Below, in pieces: positions 58,935-64,000 of a DNA stretch of 64,000 nt; within the stretch, counting starts at the first letter, position 1; each line of letters opens with the position of its first letter. Below the pieces are notes generated by a model. It made no database searches. It saw only the letters and a program-made list of their open reading frames with translations, and was not told the DNA's origin. Origin of the DNA: Clavibacter michiganensis (lineage in GTDB: Bacteria; Actinomycetota; Actinomycetes; Actinomycetales; Microbacteriaceae). The DNA lies in NCBI RefSeq assembly GCF_016907085.1, contig NZ_JAFBBJ010000001.1, positions 1,984,001-2,048,000 of the forward strand. The letters run 5' to 3'. A program made the translations under genes and the position numbers.

Positions 58935-60692
58935 CTACCTGGCCAGCGGCACCTCGATGAGGAGCGGCGCCTCGGACGCGGTCGTGAGCGCCGCCTCCAG
59001 CTCGCCGTGCGTCGCGGCGCGCAGGTGCGTCCAGCCGTAGGCCTTCGCGAGGCTCGCGAGGTCCACCCGCTGGGGCGTGAACATGACGCGGTCGATGGCG
59101 GCGGGCGCGGCCGTGTCCGCGACCTCGAGGCCGTCGAAGATGGTGCCACCGCCGTCGTTGCCCACGATGACCTGGATCCGCGGCACCCGCTCGCCCGTGC
59201 CGATGAGCAGCGAGCCGACGTCGTGCAGGAGCGTGAGGTCGCCGACGAGCACGCGCGTGATCCCGGCGGCCGCGCTCCCGGATCCGGCCTGCGACGCGAG
59301 CGCGATGCCGAGCCCGGTGGAGATCGTGCCGTCGATGCCGGCGAGCCCGCGGTTGGCGTGCACGCGCACGCGCTTGCCGGGGAGCGCCCGGTCGGCCTCG
59401 CGGATGAGGCGCGACGCCCCGAGCACGAGGCGGTCGTGCGGCCAGGTGGCCTGCCAGAGCGCGCGCACGAGGTGGCGGCGGGTGACGTCGGCGCGGACGG
59501 CGGCGAGCTCGGCGCGCGCGAAGTCGCGGCGCTCGGCGGGCGTGGTGCCCGAGGGCAGGAGCGGCGCGGACTCCGCGGCGCTCGCCTCGTCGAGGATCGC
59601 GCGGCTCGCCTGCACCCACGTGCCGAGCCAGCGGCGGGCGTCCGCGGGATCCGCGGGCTCGCCCACCACGCGCACGGCGGCCGGGTGGGCGGTGACGCGG
59701 TGGCGCGGGTCGTAGTCCTCGCCGCCGGTGGATCCGACGACGATCGCCTCGACGTCCTCGCGTCCCACGAGCAGCGGCACCTCGCGCGTGAGCGTGGGGT
59801 GGCCGAACACGATGACGCGCTCGACGCGGTCGCCGAAGCCCTCGCGCGCGAGCAGCTCGCGGAAGGAGACGACGAGGTTCGGGCCGAAGTGGGATCCGCT
59901 GGAGATCTCGGCCGCGAGCGGCCAGCCCCCGGCGCGCGCGAGCTCCTCGGCGGCCTCGCCCGCGGCATGGCCGGCGACGACGAGGGTGCGCGGGCCGTGC
60001 GGGAGGTCGAGGACGTCGGCGGGCGAAGGCGCGGCGGGAGCGGCGGCGGCCTCGTCGGCGGCGGCGCGGGCCTCCGCGACGGCGTCCGCGAGGTCCGGCA
60101 CCGCGACGGACAGCGGATCCCGGAACGCGACGTTCACGTGCACGGGCGTCCGCTCGTCGCGGGCACGGCGGTACGCGTCGCGCGCGAGACCCGCATCGTG
60201 CGCCAGGTCGTCGGCGGTCTCCTCGGGCGCCGGCACGTCGACGACGACCACCCGGTCGCCGAACATCCCGGGCTGGCGCGTGGTCTGGTTGCTCGCGATG
60301 CCGCGGAGCTCCGCCGGGCGGTCGCCCGTGAGGAGCAGCATCGGGACGCCCGAGTGCCAGCCCTCGAGCACGGCGGGGTGCAGGTTCGCGACGGCCGTGC
60401 CGGAGGTCGTGATGACGGGCGCCGGGCGGCCGGACTCCACGCCCAGGCCGAGCGCGAGGAACCCGGCGGCGCGCTCGTCGATCCGCACGTGCAGGCGCAC
60501 GCCCTCGACGCGCTCGAGCTCGGCGGCGACGAGCGCGAGGGCCTGGGAGCGGGATCCGGGGCAGAGGACGACGTCGGTGACGCCCTCGCGCACCAGCGCC
60601 AGCAGCATCGCGATGGCGCGATCCGTCGACGGGTTCCCGGTGCGGGGAGCGGCGGAGGAGGGGCGGGTGGGGCGGGAGTCTGTCGTGGTCAC
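58935..60692 (-). CDS. menD: SEPHCHC synthase
   Basis: 585 aa thiamine-diphosphate enzyme joining isochorismate and 2-oxoglutarate in menaquinone synthesis. Marks: [87 protein letters not shown] (reading [11 protein letters not shown]), and [18 protein letters not shown] 60692 lies 6 nt after the stop of the PLDc_N gene, so it is translated from that transcript. Confidence 0.95.
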   Translation of the reverse strand: MTTTDSRPTRPSSAAPRTGNPSTDRAIAMLLALVREGVTDVVLCPGSRSQALALVAAELERVEGVRLHVRIDERAAGFLALGLGVESGRPAPVITTSGTAVANLHPAVLEGWHSGVPMLLLTGDRPAELRGIASNQTTRQPGMFGDRVVVVDVPAPEETADDLAHDAGLARDAYRRARDERTPVHVNVAFRDPLSVAVPDLADAVAEARAAADEAAAAPAAPSPADVLDLPHGPRTLVVAGHAAGEAAEELARAGGWPLAAEISSGSHFGPNLVVSFRELLAREGFGDRVERVIVFGHPTLTREVPLLVGREDVEAIVVGSTGGEDYDPRHRVTAHPAAVRVVGEPADPADARRWLGTWVQASRAILDEASAAESAPLLPSGTTPAERRDFARAELAAVRADVTRRHLVRALWQATWPHDRLVLGASRLIREADRALPGKRVRVHANRGLAGIDGTISTGLGIALASQAGSGSAAAGITRVLVGDLTLLHDVGSLLIGTGERVPRIQVIVGNDGGGTIFDGLEVADTAAPAAIDRVMFTPQRVDLASLAKAYGWTHLRAATHGELEAALTTASEAPLLIEVPLAR

Positions 60693-60698
60693 CGGAGG

Positions 60699-61121
60699 TC
60701 AGGCGTCCCGGCGGCCCGGCGCGCGGTCGTCGTCGTCGCGGTTCGGGCGGGTGGGGCCGCCCGTGGCGCCCGGCTCCTGCGGGTCGTCCGGAGCGGTGCC
60801 GTCGCTGTCGAGGTCGGCGAGCTCCTGCTCGAGGCGGCGGATGCGCTCCTCCTCGGAGCGCGTGCGGCCGAGGCCGGAGAGGAAGTCGGGGTCGTCGTCC
60901 GGGCCGAGGCGGCGACCGGATGCGCGCGCGAGGTCGGTGCGGTCCTTGCCGATCGCGAGCCACAGGATGCCGCCGATGACGGGCACCAGGACGACCACCG
61001 CGATCCACGCGGGCTTCGGGAGGCCGCGCATGCGGGTCCGCGGCGTCAGGGAGGTGTCCACGATGACGAAGACCGTGAAGAACACGATCACGACGGCGAG
61101 ACCGATCAACAGGCGGGGCAT
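60699..61121 (-). CDS. PLDc_N-domain membrane protein
   Basis: 140 aa. Two helices (about 4-24 and 37-57) with the PLDc_N pattern (WIAVVVLVPVIGGILWLAIGK), then a charged tail with RRLEQELADLDSD. Lacks any HKD domain. ATG 61121 chosen because TACCAT ends six bases upstream; the frame is open further. First gene of the unit with menD; such proteins accompany men genes in actinobacteria but their role is unknown. Confidence 0.82.
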   Translation of the reverse strand: MPRLLIGLAVVIVFFTVFVIVDTSLTPRTRMRGLPKPAWIAVVVLVPVIGGILWLAIGKDRTDLARASGRRLGPDDDPDFLSGLGRTRSEEERIRRLEQELADLDSDGTAPDDPQEPGATGGPTRPNRDDDDRAPGRRDA

Positions 61122-61127
61122 CTCCCG

Positions 61128-61133
61128 ATGGTA
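61128..61133 (-). promoter_or_regulatory. -10 hexamer TACCAT for PLDc_N-menD unit
   Basis: Ends 6 nt before ATG 61121. Confidence 0.5.
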
Positions 61134-61248
61134 GCTCCGCAACCGGGGAGGACGCCGGGCGTCCAGCGAGCGGGAAGAGGGCGCCGGCCGCACCCCGGCT
61201 GGGCGGCGGCGGCCCGCACAGGCGGCGGGCCCGTCCAGGCGACCGACC

Positions 61249-61254
61249 TATGCT
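61249..61254 (+). promoter_or_regulatory. -10 hexamer TATGCT for DUF4229 gene
   Basis: Ends 6 nt before GTG 61261. Confidence 0.5.
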
Positions 61255-61260
61255 GACCCG

Positions 61261-61653
61261 GTGAGTTCCCGTCGCTACTGGCTCGTCTACACCGTCGTCC
61301 GCATCCTCCTGTTCGCCGTCCCGTTCGGGCTGGTCGTCGCCGTGAGCCCGGACTTCTGGCCGCTGGCCGCCGTCATCGGCGCGGTGGTGTCCTTCTGCGG
61401 CTCGTACATCTTCCTGAGCAAGCAGCGCCAGGCCATGGCCGCGGATCTCGCGGCCGTCGCCGCCGGGCGCCGCAAGCCCGTGGAGGACGACGACTCCGAG
61501 GACGCCGCGGTCGACGCGGCCGAGCGCCGGGCTCGCGCAACCGGATCCGCCGACGTCGCGCCCGCCGCTACGGCCACGGGCACGCCGCGTGCCGGCAGCC
61601 CGGACACCGCCGCGGCCGCCCCGCGCGCCGACGGCGAGGCCGAGCGCAGCTGA
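61261..61653 (+). CDS. DUF4229 membrane protein
   Basis: 130 aa: two helices (about 8-28 and 31-52) with YWLVYTVVRILLFAVPFGL and the FLSKQRQAMAADLA loop typical of DUF4229, then an acidic/Ala-rich disordered tail. Often found beside men genes in actinobacteria, as here; function unknown. Confidence 0.85.
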   Translation: MSSRRYWLVYTVVRILLFAVPFGLVVAVSPDFWPLAAVIGAVVSFCGSYIFLSKQRQAMAADLAAVAAGRRKPVEDDDSEDAAVDAAERRARATGSADVAPAATATGTPRAGSPDTAAAAPRADGEAERS

Positions 61654-61663
61654 GCCGCGCGCG

Positions 61664-62041
61664 TCAGACAGGGCCAGCGGGTCCGTCGCGCTCGATCGGC
61701 ACGTAGGCGACCCACCGGCCGGTGGTCGGAGGAGCCTGATCGCGCACCGCGGGAGGCGTGATGCGCGTGGACGACGTGAGCCGTCCGTGGTCCATGACCA
61801 GGTACCGCTCCCCCGGCCGCGCCTCCGCGGACGCCCGTGCGACCTGGGCCGCGAGGGCGGCGGCCGCCCGCTCGGGATCCGTCGCCTGGCGCTCCGTCCA
61901 CCACGCCTCGAGCCCCGCGTCCACCACGAGCACCGCGCGCCGCCCGCCGCCCGACCGCTGCCGCAGCACGAGCAGCCGCGGGTCGTCGGTCGCCCACGTC
62001 TCGTGGTCGGCGTCGAGCGCCGCGACGACCGCCGGATACAT
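61664..62041 (-). CDS. hypothetical protein after menA
   Basis: 125 aa beginning MYPAVVAALDADHETWATDD, with VVDAGLEAWWTERQATDPER. Soluble, no signal; not recognised. ATG 62041 lies 5 nt past the menA stop, so it is in the same transcript. Codon use fits the host, supporting a real gene. Confidence 0.65.
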   Translation of the reverse strand: MYPAVVAALDADHETWATDDPRLLVLRQRSGGGRRAVLVVDAGLEAWWTERQATDPERAAAALAAQVARASAEARPGERYLVMDHGRLTSSTRITPPAVRDQAPPTTGRWVAYVPIERDGPAGPV

Positions 62042-62046
62042 CGCGC

Positions 62047-63030
62047 TCAGAACGCGAACGCCGCCCCGAGCCCCAGGCCGAAGGTGAGCGCCGCCATGCT
62101 CGTGAGCTGCAGCGAGAGGATCAGCTCCTTGGGGGTGCGGCCGGTGCACGCGATGATCGCGGCGGGCAGCGCCAGCACGAGCGTGAACAGCACGAGCAGC
62201 GCCTTCGGGTAGAAGAGGAAGAAGAAGACCACGATGCCGTAGGCGATCGCGATCTCGATGCAGTAGACGATGCGCGAGCCGCGCGGGCCGAGCCGCACCG
62301 CGAGGGTGCGCTTGCCGACCTTGCCGTCCTGCTCGATGTCGCGGATGTTGTTGACCATGAGCACCGCGCACGCGAAGCCGCCCGCCGCGACGCCGCCCAG
62401 CCAGCCCTCGCCCGTGATCATGCCGATGAGGATGAACTGCGTGCCGGCCGTCGCGACCAGCCCGAAGAACACGAAGACGACGACGTCGCCGAGGCCCGCG
62501 TAGCCGTAGGGCCGCTTGCCTCCCGTGTAGAAGTACGCCGCGACGATCGCGACGGCGCCGACCGCGAGCAGCCACCAGTGGCCGGTGATGAGCACGATCG
62601 CGAGACCCGCGACCGCGGCGAGGCCGAAGAACGCGAGCGCCACGGTGAGCACGGTGCGGGGCTTGGCGGCGCCGGATCCGGTGAGGCGGGCGGGGCCGAC
62701 GCGCACGTCGTCGGTGCCGCGCACGCCGTCGGAGTAGTCGTTGGCGTAGTTCACGCCGATCTGCAGCAGCACCGCGACCGCGAGGCAGAGGAGCGCGAGG
62801 CCGAGGGAGACGCCCTCGTCGGGGCCGAGCGCGCGAGCCGCTCCCGCGCCGATCGCGACGGGGGCGACGGCGAGCGGGAGGGTGCGGATGCGGGCGCCGG
62901 AGATCCAATCACCTGCGGTGGCCTTGCGCGCCTTCGCGGGGTTGCCGGAGCGGGCCTTGGCGGGCGATCCCGGTCGGGTGCGGGCTGCGGACGAGGGGGC
63001 CTGCCGGGTGCGCTTCTTCTTCTGTGCCAC
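62047..63030 (-). CDS. menA: 1,4-dihydroxy-2-naphthoate polyprenyltransferase
   Basis: 327 aa UbiA-family enzyme that joins the naphthoate ring to the isoprenoid tail. A Lys/Arg/Ala-rich start (1-38) precedes nine helices; Asp motifs NYANDYSDGVRGTDD and VNNIRDIEQDGKVGKRTLAV. GTG 63030 lies 8 nt after TAGGAT. Confidence 0.95.
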   Translation of the reverse strand: MAQKKKRTRQAPSSAARTRPGSPAKARSGNPAKARKATAGDWISGARIRTLPLAVAPVAIGAGAARALGPDEGVSLGLALLCLAVAVLLQIGVNYANDYSDGVRGTDDVRVGPARLTGSGAAKPRTVLTVALAFFGLAAVAGLAIVLITGHWWLLAVGAVAIVAAYFYTGGKRPYGYAGLGDVVVFVFFGLVATAGTQFILIGMITGEGWLGGVAAGGFACAVLMVNNIRDIEQDGKVGKRTLAVRLGPRGSRIVYCIEIAIAYGIVVFFFLFYPKALLVLFTLVLALPAAIIACTGRTPKELILSLQLTSMAALTFGLGLGAAFAF

Positions 63031-63038
63031 GAGGGGCG

Positions 63039-63044
63039 ATCCTA
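63039..63044 (-). promoter_or_regulatory. -10 hexamer TAGGAT for menA
   Basis: Ends 8 nt before GTG 63030. Confidence 0.45.
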
Positions 63045-63135
63045 CGCGGGGAGCCGGTGCACGACCGCGCCGGGCGATCGGAACCGCGCCGGGGCGCCGG
63101 GCCGCGCGACGACGGCGGTCCCGGCGACCGCGGCG

Positions 63136-63888
63136 CTAGCGGCTGCCGCCCACGGGCGACGGCGCCCAGCCGTCCGCCGGGCAGTTCCAGCGCATGATCG
63201 CGTGGCGGCCGTGCTCGAAGCCGAGCTCGCTGAGCGTGGAGGTGGAGAGCGTGAGGATCCCGCCGGCCTCCGCGGGCAGGCCGACCCACGCGACGGCGAG
63301 CGCGCGGATCACGTGCGCGTGCGCGACGAGGAGCACGTCCTGGCCGGACTCGAGCACGGGCAGCACGCGCTCGAGCACCTGGAGCACGCGGTCGCGGACC
63401 TGCTGGGACGTCTCGCCCGGAGTGTCGCCCGCGGGCACGCCGTCGGTCCAGAGGTCCCAGTGGCCGCGCTCGGACTGGATGTCGGCGGTGGTGCGGCCCT
63501 CGTACGCGCCGTAGTCGAACTCGACCAGCCGGTCGTCGACCTCGGCCTGGTCGCCGTAGCCGATGAGCTCCGCGGTGCGCTGGGCGCGCGAGCGGGGGCT
63601 GGCGAGCACGAGGCCGAACTCGGTGCCCGCGAGCACGCCGCCGACCGCGCGCGCCTGCTCCTCGCCGGTCTCCGTGAGGGGGATGTCGGTCGTGCCGGTG
63701 TGGCGCCCGTTGACGCTCCACTCGGTCTGCCCGTGGCGCACCATGACGATGCGGCCGCGGATCTTCTCCTGCCACTCCGGGGTGCCGGGGATCTCCGCCC
63801 GGGCGATCGCGGCGTCCACCTCCGCGTACATCGGCGCCACGTCGTCGCGGGCGAGGCGCTTGGCGGTGGCGGGGTTCATGCCGGTCAT
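63136..63888 (-). CDS. histidine phosphatase-family protein (phosphoglycerate mutase-like)
   Basis: 250 aa. Catalytic MVRHGQTEWSVNGRHTG (phospho-His) and LLVAHAHVIRALAVAWVGL; LASPRSRAQRTAEL and EFDYGAYEGRTTADI as in acid phosphatase-type members. Probably a small-molecule phosphatase rather than glycolytic mutase. ATG 63888 follows GGAGGAGACC; TAGAGT near 63939 is a likely -10. Confidence 0.9.
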   Translation of the reverse strand: MTGMNPATAKRLARDDVAPMYAEVDAAIARAEIPGTPEWQEKIRGRIVMVRHGQTEWSVNGRHTGTTDIPLTETGEEQARAVGGVLAGTEFGLVLASPRSRAQRTAELIGYGDQAEVDDRLVEFDYGAYEGRTTADIQSERGHWDLWTDGVPAGDTPGETSQQVRDRVLQVLERVLPVLESGQDVLLVAHAHVIRALAVAWVGLPAEAGGILTLSTSTLSELGFEHGRHAIMRWNCPADGWAPSPVGGSR

Positions 63889-64000
63889 CGTGGGGGTCTC
63901 CTCCGTCGCCCGGGAGGGGTGGCGGGCGACATACGACTCTACGCCCGGGCGGATCCACGACCGCAGGGCGGCGGGATCCGCCCGGCTCAGTGCACGTGCT
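63889..64000. other. window edge, no complete gene
   Basis: Holds the leader and probable -10 of the histidine phosphatase gene. TGA on the minus strand at 63987-63989 could end a gene lying outside, but only four codons are visible. Confidence 0.4.

Noticed and set aside
63987..64000. End of a minus-strand gene at the window edge
   Set aside because: A TGA is visible, but only four codons fall inside the window, too little to support a call.

Overview
The window is high-GC actinobacterial chromosome. I infer the family Microbacteriaceae, most likely Clavibacter or a close relative. Grounds: the menaquinone (not ubiquinone) pathway, the gene order tRNA-Trp-secE-nusG-rplK-rplA, many GTG starts and GTGA/ATGA overlaps, and many genes whose start codon sits 6-8 nt after a TANNNT hexamer, so their mRNAs are probably leaderless. 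There is no rRNA, CRISPR array, phage or intact insertion sequence. Almost everything reads as normal chromosome, with two lower-GC patches (about 4115-4730 and 12700-14100) and one accessory peptide-toxin cluster.

Layout. 1-5400: the end of a kdp potassium operon (kdpD, kdpE; kdpFABC would lie upstream), an SGNH hydrolase, a gene-poor AT-richer stretch and a small membrane protein/lipoprotein pair. 5452-9200: radA, an ArsR regulator with a tiny His-rich protein, a membrane-anchored protein, and an ArgA-type acetyltransferase. 9199-15200: a two-component system, a TPR-like membrane protein, a lower-GC pentapeptide-like membrane protein bracketed by two copies of a terminator, and terC. 15330-17330: a WD40/TolB-like protein overlapping a sugar phosphate isomerase.

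17429-22598 is the most interesting region. It is a compact minus-strand cluster for a linear azol(in)e-containing (LAP/TOMM) peptide: a precursor with core CCSTTCSSSGNGRQQQR, an E1-like leader-binding cyclodehydratase partner, a YcaO cyclodehydratase ending in PHPFP, a SagB-type dehydrogenase, and an ABC ATPase plus permease. 22759-31964: a YqaJ-type nuclease, an oxidoreductase, a sugar ABC operon (solute-binding protein, two permeases, beta-propeller glycosidase, serine hydrolase) with a divergent LacI repressor and a 16-bp palindrome, and a GNAT enzyme.

32070-39580: rplA, rplK, nusG with a long acidic extension, secE, tRNA-Trp, an aminotransferase, murB, two MaoC-type hydratases, a 28-codon gene ending CDSCQ behind NrdR-box-like sites, a 57-aa acidic protein, and tRNA-Met/tRNA-Thr. 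39690-50370: two aldo/keto reductases, a GH13 glucosidase, an M23 peptidase, an inositol monophosphatase-type enzyme, a YoaK protein, tRNA-Tyr, yajQ, cardiolipin synthase, a MarR regulator and a prepilin peptidase. 50505-64000: a ferredoxin-NADP reductase and a menaquinone region (polyprenyl synthase, menG, menF, menD, menA, DUF4229 protein) interrupted by an MFS exporter/ArsR pair, a tyrosine phosphatase and an EamA transporter, ending with a histidine phosphatase. menB, menC and menE are not in the window.

A window-wide compositional signal is the frequency of GGATCC: I counted 18 copies by eye in the first 6.9 kb, several times what base composition predicts. It is nearly absent from the two lower-GC patches.
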